Source: Gelidibacter japonicus
GTDB lineage: Bacteria > Bacteroidota > Bacteroidia > Flavobacteriales > Flavobacteriaceae
Direction: 5' to 3'
Assembly: GCF_010725055.1 (NCBI RefSeq)
Contig: NZ_BJKB01000002.1
Coordinates: 62,001-126,000, forward strand
DNA length: 64,000 bases
In this document: piece by piece, positions 18,010 to 26,750 of the stretch
How positions within the stretch are numbered: the stretch's first letter is position 1
How the letters are laid out: each line of letters starts with the position of its first letter
Translations under genes and position numbers: made by a program
The notes under the pieces: model-generated
Seen by the model: the letters and a program-made list of their open reading frames with translations, nothing else
Databases searched by the model: none
What the model was told of the DNA's origin: nothing

Positions 18010-18990
18010 TCAATCAATATACCCCATTTCTTTCATCCACTCGTTGTTGAACATTTTGCCTACATAACGACTGCCATGATCATGGAATAAAACCACCACC
18101 ACATCATCTTTAGTAAAATGTTCCTTTAATTGCAGCAAACCCTTTATGGCAGCTCCCGCAGAATTTCCTAAGAACATGCCTTCCTCCTTCGCCAACAATT
18201 GAGTATAAACCGCAGCATCTTTATCGGTCACTTTTTCAAATCCATCGATGATGTCAAAATTGACATTTTTAGGAAGAATATCTTCGCCAATCCCTTCGGT
18301 GACATATGGATAGATTTCATTTTCATCAAAAATACCAGTTTCGTGATATTTTTTGAAGACACTGCCATAGGTATCAATGCCCCAAACTTTAATATCAGGA
18401 TTTTGCTCCTTTAGATATTTCCCAATTCCAGAGACCGTACCCCCGGTACCTACTCCAACCACAAAATGAGTGATCTTACCACCCGTCTGCTTCCAGATTT
18501 CAGGACCTGTACTTTCGTAATGGGCCTTTGTATTGCTTAAGTTATCGTATTGATTGACATACCAAGAGTTTGGCGTTTCTTCACTCAAACGTCTGGCCAC
18601 CGAATAATAACTTCTTGGATCGTCTGGTGCGACATCTGTAGGACAAACAACAACCTCAGCACCAACGGCACGCAGGATATCCATTTTTTCCTTGGATTGT
18701 TTATCGCTCATCACAAAAATACATTTGTAACCTTTTACGATGGCCACCAAAGCCAATCCCATTCCTGTATTTCCAGAAGTCCCTTCAATGATGGTGCCTC
18801 CAGGCTTCAATCGTCCGTCAGCCTCGGCATCTTCCACCATTTTAACAGCCATCCTATCTTTGACAGAATTTCCAGGATTAAAAGTTTCATATTTGGCCAA
18901 GACCAAACATGGTAAATCTTTAGTTAATTTGTTGAGTTTGACCAAGGGCGTATTTCCAATGGTTTCAAGTATGTTTTCGGCGTAGTGCAT
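18010..18990 (-). CDS. PLP-dependent cysteine synthase / cystathionine beta-synthase
   Basis: Fold-type II PLP enzyme of 326 residues, beginning MHYAENILETIGNTPLVKLN. The PLP lysine is K44 in NPGNSVKDRMA, the substrate loop is EGTSGNTG and the phosphate loop is GVGTGGTVSG. The C-terminus (VVLFHDHGSRYVGKMFNNEWM) resembles cystathionine beta-synthase cores more than CysK or CysM. There is no CBS regulatory domain. The reaction is therefore beta-replacement on serine or O-acetylserine by homocysteine or sulfide; the preferred substrate cannot be decided here. The gene stands alone with a TACCTTTG promoter box upstream. Confidence 0.88.
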   Translation of the reverse strand: MHYAENILETIGNTPLVKLNKLTKDLPCLVLAKYETFNPGNSVKDRMAVKMVEDAEADGRLKPGGTIIEGTSGNTGMGLALVAIVKGYKCIFVMSDKQSKEKMDILRAVGAEVVVCPTDVAPDDPRSYYSVARRLSEETPNSWYVNQYDNLSNTKAHYESTGPEIWKQTGGKITHFVVGVGTGGTVSGIGKYLKEQNPDIKVWGIDTYGSVFKKYHETGIFDENEIYPYVTEGIGEDILPKNVNFDIIDGFEKVTDKDAAVYTQLLAKEEGMFLGNSAGAAIKGLLQLKEHFTKDDVVVVLFHDHGSRYVGKMFNNEWMKEMGYID

Positions 18991-19009
18991 GTGTTTTATT
19001 TTAAGATTG

Positions 19010-19017
19010 CAAAGGTA
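19010..19017 (-). promoter_or_regulatory. -7 promoter element of PLP enzyme gene
   Basis: TACCTTTG on the minus strand matches TAnnTTTG and lies about 20 bases upstream of the ATG at 18990. Confidence 0.55.
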
Positions 19018-19047
19018 AGCCGAATTTTTGATTTATTAAATTGCTGG

Positions 19048-19101
19048 ATGTATTACACAGAGATGCACAGAGAAAACACGGAGATGCACAGAGTTTTTGG
19101 T
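19048..19101. repeat. CACAGAG-type intergenic repeat
   Basis: ACACAGAGATGCACAGAG, then ACACGGAGATGCACAGAG: two near-copies of an 18-base phrase in tandem. The adjoining CTCTACCCTCTCACCACTC near 19155 belongs to the CTACCCTCT phrase family that flanks the lipoate-ligase region. Confidence 0.55.
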
Positions 19102-19187
19102 GAAAGATCTGCGCAATCTACGGGGAAAACATCAAAAGTTGGCCCACTTATCTCTACCCTCTCACCACTCACCTCTCTACCCACTGC

Positions 19188-20423
19188 CTAATCAAACCGC
19201 ATCGCCTTAACCGGAGATATTTTTGTAATAATGACTGAAGGAATCAAGAGCATCAGCAAACACACAATGAAGGTTCCTAAATTCAGAAGTAAAACATAGT
19301 CCAAATTGAGATACACCGGAGCTTCTGAAACATAATACACTTCGGGATTTAATGGTACCAATCCAAGATACTTTTGTGCCAGCAACATTCCCAATCCGAT
19401 TAAATTTCCCCAGAACAGTCCCAGTCCAATCAAATAAGTGGCATTATACAAAAACACTTTCCTAATGCTCCAATTATTGCTGCCCAAAGCCTTGAGAATA
19501 CCAATCATTTGTGTGCGCTCTAATATGAGCACCAATAAAGCGGTGATCATATTAATACCAGCCACAAGGATCATGATGCCGATAATGCCATAAGTATTAT
19601 TATCAAAGATTTTGATCCACTCAAAAATGGAGATGTATTTTTGCTCTACAGTGGTTGCGTCAAGATCTGAAGGAATATTCTGGTAGATTTCCATTCCTTT
19701 GGCTTCAATCTGTTTGAAATCGTCAATAAACACCTCAAAATTCCCAACTTGATCTTCATCCCATTTATTGAGTCGTTGCACGTGGCGAATATCGCCCATA
19801 ACAAATTTCTCATCCAATTCCTTAAATCCCGAATTATAGATCCCTACGATCTTAAAAGCTCGCAAAAAAGGCATTTCATCAATACTTTCCTTTTTAAATA
19901 CAGTTTGAAAACTCTCGTCCAACTTGAATTGCAATCGGTTGGCCAAATATTGTGAGATCAGAACTTCATTGCTCATCTCACCCGAAAAATCGGGCAATCT
20001 TCCTTCAATTAGAAACTCTTTAAAATAGCGCCAATCATAATCTGAACCAACGCCTTTAAAAACGACCCCTTCAAAATCAGTGGCGGTACGAATGACCCCA
20101 AATTTGGTTGCCGTTGCCTGAACATGCCTAATTCCATCAATATTTTTAAACTCCGGATAAAAATCCTGGTGTATGCTGATTGGGATCTCAGATTCATCAG
20201 ACACGTTACTGTCAAAATTGGTAATGGTCACATGCCCATTGAAGGCCACGACCTTATCTCTTATTTTTTGTTGAAGGCCAATTCCCGTGGCAATGGCGAT
20301 AAGCATCACCACAATGCCAATAGCAATGGCAGCAATACCAATTTTTATTATAGGTGCTGAAACACTACTTTTATACGCTTTACTGCCTATAATTCGTTTA
20401 GCTATAAAAAACTCGTAATTCAA
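19188..20423 (-). CDS. FtsX-like ABC transporter permease (LolC/LolE family)
   Basis: Inner-membrane permease of 411 residues with the LolC/E topology. One transmembrane helix near residues 25-50 (IGIAAIAIGIVVMLIAIATGIG) precedes a periplasmic domain of about 210 residues and three C-terminal helices (around 270-400) ending SVIITKISPVKAMRFD, the typical FtsX-family tail. The family extracts lipoproteins from the inner membrane for transfer to the outer membrane. The LolD-type ATPase is not adjacent, which is common in Bacteroidota. The start lies only 9 bases from the possible start of the divergent NamZ gene, so its promoter must lie within that gene's 5' end. Confidence 0.85.
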   Translation of the reverse strand: MNYEFFIAKRIIGSKAYKSSVSAPIIKIGIAAIAIGIVVMLIAIATGIGLQQKIRDKVVAFNGHVTITNFDSNVSDESEIPISIHQDFYPEFKNIDGIRHVQATATKFGVIRTATDFEGVVFKGVGSDYDWRYFKEFLIEGRLPDFSGEMSNEVLISQYLANRLQFKLDESFQTVFKKESIDEMPFLRAFKIVGIYNSGFKELDEKFVMGDIRHVQRLNKWDEDQVGNFEVFIDDFKQIEAKGMEIYQNIPSDLDATTVEQKYISIFEWIKIFDNNTYGIIGIMILVAGINMITALLVLILERTQMIGILKALGSNNWSIRKVFLYNATYLIGLGLFWGNLIGLGMLLAQKYLGLVPLNPEVYYVSEAPVYLNLDYVLLLNLGTFIVCLLMLLIPSVIITKISPVKAMRFD

Positions 20424-20432
20424 AATTTTAAG

Positions 20433-21734
20433 ATGCGATTAAAGATGCTCAAAAATACAGTATTCTCGATAATAACGGCGATTGTTTTGATATTGATTTC
20501 TTGTGGAAATGGAACTAAGAGTACAAAGTATGACGTACAAAGTACAAAGATGGTCGACGGAGATCAAAAAACATACAAAAGTAAACTGCCTACTGAAGAC
20601 TTGCTACTGCCGACTATAAAAGTGGGCGCCAATCAAACGGAAAAGTACTTGAGACTATTAGAAACCAAACGCGTTGGCGTGGTTGGGAATCAGTCGAGTG
20701 TTATTTTTAAGGACAAAAATCGAAAAAATGACCTCGGAGATTATACTCACCTTGTTGATTCCCTACTTAGTCTAAGCATAAACGTAAAAAAAGTATTCTC
20801 CCCAGAACATGGATTTAGAGGTACCGCCGATGCTGGCGAGAAAATTCAGGATGGTCTTGATCCAAAGACAGGGCTGCCCATCATTTCACTTTATGGCGAC
20901 AATAAAAAACCAAAACCAGAACAGCTCAAAGGCTTGGATATTTTAGTATTTGACATTCAAGATGTGGGCGTCCGATTTTATACCTACATCTCAACTTTGC
21001 ATTATGTCATGGAGGCTTGTGCGGAGGCCAATATTCCAATTATTATTTTTGACAGGCCCAACCCAAATGGGCATTATATAGATGGTCCTATTTTAGAAAA
21101 AGCAAATACGAGTTTTGTGGGAATGCATCCTATCCCAATTGCTCATGGGATGACCATTGGTGAATACGCCAAAATGATCAATGGTGAAAAATGGTTGAAA
21201 AATGAGGTTCAATGTCAATTGACCGTTATTCCGATAACAAATTACACACACCAATCGCCCTATAGTTTACCTATTAAACCATCGCCAAACTTACCGAACG
21301 ATCAAGCCATTGCCTTATACCCAAGCCTGTGCTTTTTTGAAGGCACCAACGTGAGTGTTGGACGTGGTACAGATAAGCAATTCCAAGTATTTGGAAGTCC
21401 CGATTTGGATAAAAAGCACTTTACTTTTAGTTTCACACCGCAACCTAATGAAGGTGCCAAAACACCACCTCAACAAGGAAAAACATGTTATGGCAAAAAT
21501 TTAACGGAAGTCGATGTAAAACCAGGTATAAACTTACATTATGTAATTGAAGCCTATACACATACTGCGGATAAAACCAAATTCTTTAATTCGTTTTTTG
21601 TAAAATTGGCCGGCACTACAAAACTTCAGGAACAAATAGAGAAAGGTCTTTCTGAAAAGGAAATTAAAGCCACTTGGGCAAAAGGACTTGAAGATTTTAA
21701 AAAAACTCGCAGTAAATATGTGCTCTATTCATAA
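20433..21734 (+). CDS. DUF1343 / NamZ-like exo-beta-N-acetylmuramidase lipoprotein
   Basis: Predicted lipoprotein of the DUF1343 family, whose studied member NamZ (GH171) removes MurNAc from the non-reducing ends of peptidoglycan fragments. Lipobox LISC puts the lipid Cys near residue 24; a start at 20445 (MLKNTVF) is equally plausible. The conserved block FSPEHGFRGTADAGE is visible around residues 127-141, followed by VFDIQDVGVRFYTYISTLHY and PNPNGHYIDGP. The linker between lipobox and domain (codons at 20513-20625) is a low-complexity sequence. It shares the 18-mer AAACTGCCTACTGAAGAC with intergenic DNA at 34522-34539, so it looks like a repeat captured in frame. It may act in cell-wall recycling with Mpl. 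Confidence 0.88.
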   Translation: MRLKMLKNTVFSIITAIVLILISCGNGTKSTKYDVQSTKMVDGDQKTYKSKLPTEDLLLPTIKVGANQTEKYLRLLETKRVGVVGNQSSVIFKDKNRKNDLGDYTHLVDSLLSLSINVKKVFSPEHGFRGTADAGEKIQDGLDPKTGLPIISLYGDNKKPKPEQLKGLDILVFDIQDVGVRFYTYISTLHYVMEACAEANIPIIIFDRPNPNGHYIDGPILEKANTSFVGMHPIPIAHGMTIGEYAKMINGEKWLKNEVQCQLTVIPITNYTHQSPYSLPIKPSPNLPNDQAIALYPSLCFFEGTNVSVGRGTDKQFQVFGSPDLDKKHFTFSFTPQPNEGAKTPPQQGKTCYGKNLTEVDVKPGINLHYVIEAYTHTADKTKFFNSFFVKLAGTTKLQEQIEKGLSEKEIKATWAKGLEDFKKTRSKYVLYS

Positions 21735-22014
21735 ATTGGATAAACCACTATCGATTGGAAAACCACAGGTTTATATTGCCAGATTGAAACTCTGCTTCAT
21801 GAAATAGCTGGAAAAAAAATATGAGAAAACACATCATTATGCGTGTACCCGCCCCTGGCTAATCGGGCAAGTTCGTAGCTAAAACATTGATAGAAACTAA
21901 AGTCGCTGCAATAAATCCCGAGAGCCATCTGAAGCAGGGTCTTAACTTTAGATTAGAGAATAAAAATCGTCAAGTATAAAGCCTCTGTGGCTTGACCAGA
22001 TATTTTTGAAGGGG
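21735..22014. other. Intergenic spacer with degenerate hairpin module
   Basis: 280 bases between convergent genes. Around 21848-21875, CCCGCCCCTGGCTAATCGGG-type sequence resembles a degraded copy of the CCCGCCC...GTTCGGGC module that forms the large array at 45.8-47.1 kb. No gene is seen. Confidence 0.45.
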
Positions 22015-22914
22015 CTATAAATGAAGATTAGCAATCAATTCGGCTTTTCTCAAGTTGACTAAAGAAACTTTACTTTTCCACAACTCCGAATTTTTCTCAT
22101 CTTTTCTCAGTTGATAGGCCGCATAATAGAGAAAAGCGAGTTGGGAATCAGTAGTTTCATCAATTTCTGAAGTATCAAATTTTTTCAGCAACCTTAACAC
22201 CTTTCTCGGTCTATTTTGAAGAAGATATTGTGACCACCTTAATAAATTGATCTTATCTTTAAAGTCTTTCTTATCACTTATATCACTTGTTAACAAATAT
22301 CTATCGGCATCATCCAAATAGATAATGGATAAATTAACAATATCCTTTCTTGTGTTTTTATTGACCAATATCGCATAATCCATATATTTTGAAGCCAATC
22401 GAAAGGCGGTGCTAAAATCTTTATGCTCCACATAATTACGCAATTCCGCGTTTAAAAAAGAAGTATTCAGACCATAATTAGTTATGAATTCTGTCAAATT
22501 AAAATAGGCTTGAGGAGAAACGGACGTATTGACGATATTAAAATTAACATCCATAATCTTAATATTATCATCTTCAAATTGCGCCAAATAACTCCTACTT
22601 CTGCTATCCTTTATAGCATCATATAATTCACCATAAAGGTTTTCATCGACCTTCACCGGCACAAAATATTTCCAGATAATCTGGTTGATCTCGTCATTTT
22701 TAAACAAATCGTCAAAAAGGATCTCGTTCCCATTTGTATCATGCATGATTACAGGATAAGGGATTGAAGTGGCATCCTTCCACATCATGAATAAAAATTT
22801 ATCCTGAACCAAAGCAATGCGTTTTGCCGCATCCAGAGAGGTCATCCATTCTTGAGATATGCAAATATTGGACGTTGCTATGGTTAACAGTAAAAACAGA
22901 ATTCCTCTTTTCAT
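22015..22914 (-). CDS. Secreted thioredoxin-fold-like protein of unknown function
   Basis: A 299-residue exported protein with a clear signal peptide (MKRGILFLLLTIATSNICISQ). The region after it, KRIALVQDKFLFMMWKDATSIPYPVIM, has the strand-helix layout of thioredoxin_7-type domains. The place where CxxC would sit reads ATSIPYPV, with no cysteine. The C-terminal half is helical and shows no motif I recognise. If it is a thioredoxin fold it cannot do dithiol chemistry, and a binding role is more likely. The gene stands alone, convergent with the NamZ gene. Function unassigned. Confidence 0.65.
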   Translation of the reverse strand: MKRGILFLLLTIATSNICISQEWMTSLDAAKRIALVQDKFLFMMWKDATSIPYPVIMHDTNGNEILFDDLFKNDEINQIIWKYFVPVKVDENLYGELYDAIKDSRSRSYLAQFEDDNIKIMDVNFNIVNTSVSPQAYFNLTEFITNYGLNTSFLNAELRNYVEHKDFSTAFRLASKYMDYAILVNKNTRKDIVNLSIIYLDDADRYLLTSDISDKKDFKDKINLLRWSQYLLQNRPRKVLRLLKKFDTSEIDETTDSQLAFLYYAAYQLRKDEKNSELWKSKVSLVNLRKAELIANLHL

Positions 22915-23261
22915 GGTTATTGGTTTATATTTTTTGACCTCGTTTCATTACTACTATACTATTGAATAACAATGACAAATCAACTACATTTTTATTGTGA
23001 AATTAGTAATTATTTGACATCTCTACCGATTATCCAAACCATGCACACTATATATGTTTCAAATGCCCACGTAATGAACCAAAAATCATACAGTTCTTAA
23101 AATATACAATGTTTCATTTTGGACTATTCGAAAGAAGGTTTCATTTTCCTAATGCGTATATTTGTCGCCCTATGAGATTCTATACGAAGTCTTATATAGC
23201 GTAAAAATAACACATTTAGAACTTAATATTTCCATCAATAGGGAAATGAAAAAAAAATTCA
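22915..23261. other. Divergent spacer upstream of methyltransferase
   Basis: 347 AT-rich bases between divergent genes. A TATATTTG box is present at 23157-23164; no small gene is evident. Confidence 0.5.
23157..23164 (+). promoter_or_regulatory. -7 promoter element of methyltransferase gene
   Basis: TATATTTG matches TAnnTTTG. It would give an untranslated leader of about 90 bases before the ATG at 23262. Confidence 0.45.
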
Positions 23262-23957
23262 ATGAGAGATATATTTGGAAAAGCATTATTGGATTATTAT
23301 AACGGGAATTATACTGAAGACGTTTACACGGCTACAAATATCTCTGATGAAGATGAACTGCCCTTACCATTTCTCTTCAGAAACTATGAGGAAATGCCCA
23401 TATTAGAGAAGAAAGCCATGGGAATGGCCAAGGGAAGAGTATTGGATGTTGGTTGTGGTGCAGGAAGTCATGGCTTGTATCTTCAGGAACAAGGTTTTGA
23501 TGTCAAGGCTATTGACGTTTCTAAAGGTGCCATTGAGGTTTCACGAAAACGCGGACTTAAGAATGCCGAAGTTATTGCTCTTTTAGATGAAACTGAGAAG
23601 TTTGACACCATCTTACTTTTGATGAACGGTTCCGGAATCTTTCAAGAACTCTCAAAAGTCCCACTCTATTTGAATCATCTTAAGTCCCTTCTAAATCCTG
23701 GGGGTCAAATTCTCCTCGATTCTACAGATATCATTTACATGTATGAGGATGAGGATGGCGGGATTTGGCAAGACCTGAACGCCAATTACTACGGCGAACT
23801 CGATTATCTTGTGAGTTACAAAGGCGAATCGGAACCATTGACCACGTGGCTTTACATCGATTTTGAAACTTTAGTAACGGCCTGCAAATCGGTGGGATTA
23901 GAATGCGAATTGGTGATGGAGGGTGAACATTATGATTATTTGGCACGAGTTTATTAA
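23262..23957 (+). CDS. Class I SAM-dependent methyltransferase
   Basis: Cytoplasmic methyltransferase of 231 residues. The SAM-binding motif I is VLDVGCGAGSHG (about residues 60-71), followed by the acidic strand end VKAIDVS for the ribose. Motif IV-like LLLMNGSGI and the post-motif LNPGGQILLDSTD complete a Rossmann core. The C-terminal half carries an acidic stretch (YEDEDGG) and no recognisable acceptor domain, so the methyl acceptor cannot be named. The gene is monocistronic and convergent with the amidohydrolase gene. Confidence 0.85.
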   Translation: MRDIFGKALLDYYNGNYTEDVYTATNISDEDELPLPFLFRNYEEMPILEKKAMGMAKGRVLDVGCGAGSHGLYLQEQGFDVKAIDVSKGAIEVSRKRGLKNAEVIALLDETEKFDTILLLMNGSGIFQELSKVPLYLNHLKSLLNPGGQILLDSTDIIYMYEDEDGGIWQDLNANYYGELDYLVSYKGESEPLTTWLYIDFETLVTACKSVGLECELVMEGEHYDYLARVY

Positions 23958-23960
23958 CGG

Positions 23961-24064
23961 TTATTACACAGAGATTCGCGGAGAAGTCACAGAGGTACGC
24001 AGAGAATTAATTGTAAATTAAGGTATTTCTGTATAACTCCTCTGTGCAACTCTGTGTAATAATT
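23961..24064. repeat. Inverted CACAGAG repeat between convergent genes
   Basis: The left arm (about 23961-23983) reads TTATTACACAGAG and the right arm (about 24036-24064) ends with its complement CTCTGTGTAATAATT. Together they form a long imperfect hairpin exactly between the ends of the methyltransferase and amidohydrolase genes. It may double as a bidirectional transcription stop. Confidence 0.6.
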
Positions 24065-24081
24065 AAAGAAATAGCAGGTAT

Positions 24082-25698
24082 TTATTGCTTCTCCCCGCCC
24101 ACAAAGGTTCCCTCCACTTTAATGTTCGGGATATCATGAATATCTATGGTCATAATATCTTTATCAAGGATGATAAAATCGGCAAATTTACCTTTTTCGA
24201 TGCTTCCCTTTTCGTTTTCCTCAAAATTGGAATACGCCGCCCAAATGGTCATTCCTTTTAAAGTTTCTTCGCGGGTCAATGCATTTTCCATTTGGTAACC
24301 ACCTTCTGGAAACGACTCCAAATCTTGACGCGCCACTGCCGCATAAAACGTTAAAAACGGACTCACCTGCTCCACCGGGAAATCAGTTCCCAAAGCAACT
24401 TTTCCATAAGCGTCCAATAACTGTTTGTAAGCGTAAGCACCTTTGATGCGTTCTGATCCCAAGCGGTCTTCTGCCCAATACATATCAGAAGTGGCATGTG
24501 TTGGCTGGATTGATGGCATCACGTTTTTATAGAGCTCAAAATCTCCAGGTGATACAATTTGCGCATGCTCCACACGCCAACGTCTATCAGATTGGTCCTT
24601 TAATACCTTGTTATAGGTTTGTAAAACCGCATGATTTGCAGAATCGCCGATAGCATGGGTATTCATCTGAAATTCAGAATTGGCAATCCGTTGTGCTGCA
24701 TCATTAAAAGTTTCCAAATCGGTCACCATCAATCCGAAATGATTCGGTTTATCACTGTACGGCGCCCTTAACATCGCTCCTCTTGAACCTAAAGCGCCAT
24801 CGGCATAAAACTTAAAACTGCTCACGTTGAGCTTATCGTTCTTGCTGATACCTTTGTTCAAGTAATAATCCACATTTTCCTTTGATCCGGAAACCATCGC
24901 ATAGATTCGCATTTTTAGATCGCCCGATTGCTGCAAACTGTCAATAAGTTCAATGGCTTGTCGAGATAAACCCGCATCATCCACAGTGGTCAATCCATAA
25001 TCAAAGCAGATTTTCTGAGCGTCCAAAAGTGCATTGATCAATTCTTTTTTAGAGGATTTCGGCCAATGTGCCATCACCAGATTCTCAGCGTTATCCACTA
25101 AAACACCTGTCAGTTCACCGTTTTCAATGACGACCTCACCACCATTCACTTTACTGTCAACAGTCACCTTGCCCAAATCCAAGGCCGCTTGATTGGCCAA
25201 AATGGCATGCCCGTCAATACGCGTTAAAACGATCGGTGTATCAGGGTACAAGGCGTCCAATAAGGCTTTATTGGGAAACTCCTTGACCTCCCAATTGTTT
25301 TGATCCCAACCACGACCTTGTATAAAATCAAGATTTTTCTCATTTTGAAAATCGCTGATGCGTTGAACTATTTCTTCAAAACTTTTAGTGCCTACCAAAT
25401 CGACGGATTGTTGGTTTAATCCCAATCCCAAGAAATGGCAATGTGCATCGATAAATCCAGGAACAATTGTCTTCCCGTTGGCATCGATGATATTAATCGA
25501 AGTATATTTGTCCTGAATAGCTTTCGAACTTCCTATCTCAAGAAATTTCCCATCTTTAATGGCGAAGGCTTCTGCATGGTCAAAATTGTCATTTACGGTA
25601 TAGATATTGGCATTAACGACTATGGTATCAACCTCAGTTTTTTCGCTTTCGCATGAAAAAATAAGGGCTAAAAAAAGGAGAACTAATAGTTTTTTCAT
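24082..25698 (-). CDS. YtcJ-like metal-dependent amidohydrolase lipoprotein
   Basis: Amidohydrolase-superfamily protein of 538 residues. The start at 25698 gives MKKLLVLLFLALIFSCESEK, a clean lipobox with Cys near residue 16; an upstream ATG at 25758 would place 20 extra residues before it. The metal-binding HxH lies in VPGFIDAHCHFLG, and further metal or catalytic segments are NTHAIGDSAN, VEHAQIVSP and GTDFPVE. This layout matches YtcJ/NfdA-type amidohydrolases, which act on N-substituted amides such as formamides. The real substrate is unknown. A lipoprotein form anchored in the envelope is common in Bacteroidota. Confidence 0.88.
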   Translation of the reverse strand: MKKLLVLLFLALIFSCESEKTEVDTIVVNANIYTVNDNFDHAEAFAIKDGKFLEIGSSKAIQDKYTSINIIDANGKTIVPGFIDAHCHFLGLGLNQQSVDLVGTKSFEEIVQRISDFQNEKNLDFIQGRGWDQNNWEVKEFPNKALLDALYPDTPIVLTRIDGHAILANQAALDLGKVTVDSKVNGGEVVIENGELTGVLVDNAENLVMAHWPKSSKKELINALLDAQKICFDYGLTTVDDAGLSRQAIELIDSLQQSGDLKMRIYAMVSGSKENVDYYLNKGISKNDKLNVSSFKFYADGALGSRGAMLRAPYSDKPNHFGLMVTDLETFNDAAQRIANSEFQMNTHAIGDSANHAVLQTYNKVLKDQSDRRWRVEHAQIVSPGDFELYKNVMPSIQPTHATSDMYWAEDRLGSERIKGAYAYKQLLDAYGKVALGTDFPVEQVSPFLTFYAAVARQDLESFPEGGYQMENALTREETLKGMTIWAAYSNFEENEKGSIEKGKFADFIILDKDIMTIDIHDIPNIKVEGTFVGGEKQ

Positions 25699-25744
25699 CT
25701 TAATGATTGGTTTGAGTTGGAAATTGATTGTCTTGTAAAAATAA

Positions 25745-25772
25745 GAAAAGCATTCCAAATGAAATGCTTTTC
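25745..25772 (-). terminator. Rho-independent terminator after fic gene
   Basis: A 10-bp perfect stem GAAAAGCATT / AATGCTTTTC with an 8-base loop, ending 6 bases after the fic stop codon on the minus strand. It separates fic from the downstream amidohydrolase gene. Confidence 0.75.
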
Positions 25773-25777
25773 AAAAC

Positions 25778-26731
25778 TTATCTCTTACGTTTTCTGTTTT
25801 TCACGTAATTATCTATAGCCTCCTTTGTAGTCAACCAGTTCCTGCCTTCCTTATAAGCATCTATCTTTCCTGTACGAGCCAAAAGGCTGATATATTCCTG
25901 ACCATAGGGAAGATTTTCTTCCTCTACCAAATTGGAAATCTCTGTATATTCCAAGGTGTTCCCTGGCATAGCATTGAGGTAAATATTTAAGGTGCGCTCT
26001 AGGGCTTGCGACATAAGAAGCATCAACTTTCCATATCGCCCTTTATTGGCATCATTAAGCGCTGTATAATATTTCACTCGATCATTTGTCAAAATAATAG
26101 CAGGCGGAAATCCATGGGCCATCAACAACAAATTCATGGCCAACCGTACGGTCCTACCGTTTCCATCAAAAAATGGATGTATCCAAACAAACCGATGATG
26201 AAATACGGCAGATAGTTCAATAACATTCAAATTTAAAGGATTCTCTTTTGTAAATGTTAAAAGATCATCCATCAAACCAGACACTTTTACGGCATTTGGA
26301 GGCACGAAATTCGCTCCTGAAATACGCACACCACCGTTGCGAAGTCTTCCCGCAAATTCTTCTTCTATGGAATTCAATACCAGCCCATGTAAAGAAAGGA
26401 TGTCATGAATGGAAAGTGTTTCACGACGCTCTACTAACTTATAAAGCAGATTTATGGCCCGTTCATGGTTTTTTGCTTCAAAATGTTCACGGAGTGATTT
26501 CCCTTGTATAGTAATGCCATCTTGCAATACCATTTGGGTTTCTCTTAAACTTAAAGTGTTACCTTCTATACTATTGGAATTATAGGTCCACTCAACAGTC
26601 AAAGCTTCCCTGATTTTATTTAGAGCCATGGAAGGCAAAGGCCGGTGCTTTTTTAATTGCTCCAATTTCATCTCAAGACGCTCAAAGATAGGCGTCATTT
26701 CTTCGCGATATGTTAAATCTAATTCTTTCAC
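25778..26731 (-). CDS. Fic-domain protein with N-terminal inhibitory helix and C-terminal wHTH-like tail
   Basis: Fic enzymes usually transfer AMP from ATP onto a target hydroxyl. The core motif HPFFDGNGR (H185) is complete. The inhibitory alpha-helix motif (S/T)xxxE(G/N) is present as S52-N-S-I-E56-G57, making this a class II, self-inhibited Fic protein. The flap is near GGVRISGANFVPP. The last 60 residues (EISNLVEEENLPYGQEYISLLARTG then EGRNWLTTKEAI) look like a DNA-binding-type helix-turn-helix. The start codon given is GTG, but a TATCTTTG box only 5 bases upstream suggests translation from the ATG at 26698. An inverted repeat next to that promoter suggests autoregulation. It stands alone, with no antitoxin gene beside it. 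Confidence 0.9.
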   Translation of the reverse strand: MKELDLTYREEMTPIFERLEMKLEQLKKHRPLPSMALNKIREALTVEWTYNSNSIEGNTLSLRETQMVLQDGITIQGKSLREHFEAKNHERAINLLYKLVERRETLSIHDILSLHGLVLNSIEEEFAGRLRNGGVRISGANFVPPNAVKVSGLMDDLLTFTKENPLNLNVIELSAVFHHRFVWIHPFFDGNGRTVRLAMNLLLMAHGFPPAIILTNDRVKYYTALNDANKGRYGKLMLLMSQALERTLNIYLNAMPGNTLEYTEISNLVEEENLPYGQEYISLLARTGKIDAYKEGRNWLTTKEAIDNYVKNRKRKR

Positions 26732-26735
26732 TTCA

Positions 26736-26743
26736 CAAAGATA
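26736..26743 (-). promoter_or_regulatory. -7 promoter element of fic gene
   Basis: TATCTTTG on the minus strand. It places transcription start close to 26731, so the GTG there would be leaderless, while the ATG at 26698 would have a leader of about 33 bases. Confidence 0.55.
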
Positions 26744-26750
26744 CTGTTTT

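Noticed and set aside
19188-20423. Reading the permease as MacB-type or FtsX itself
   Set aside because: One helix, a large periplasmic domain and three C-terminal helices without an ATPase domain, plus the KISPVKAMRFD tail, fit LolC/E better.
25778-26731. Fic as half of a toxin-antitoxin pair
   Set aside because: The inhibitory motif is inside the protein and no small antitoxin frame lies beside it.
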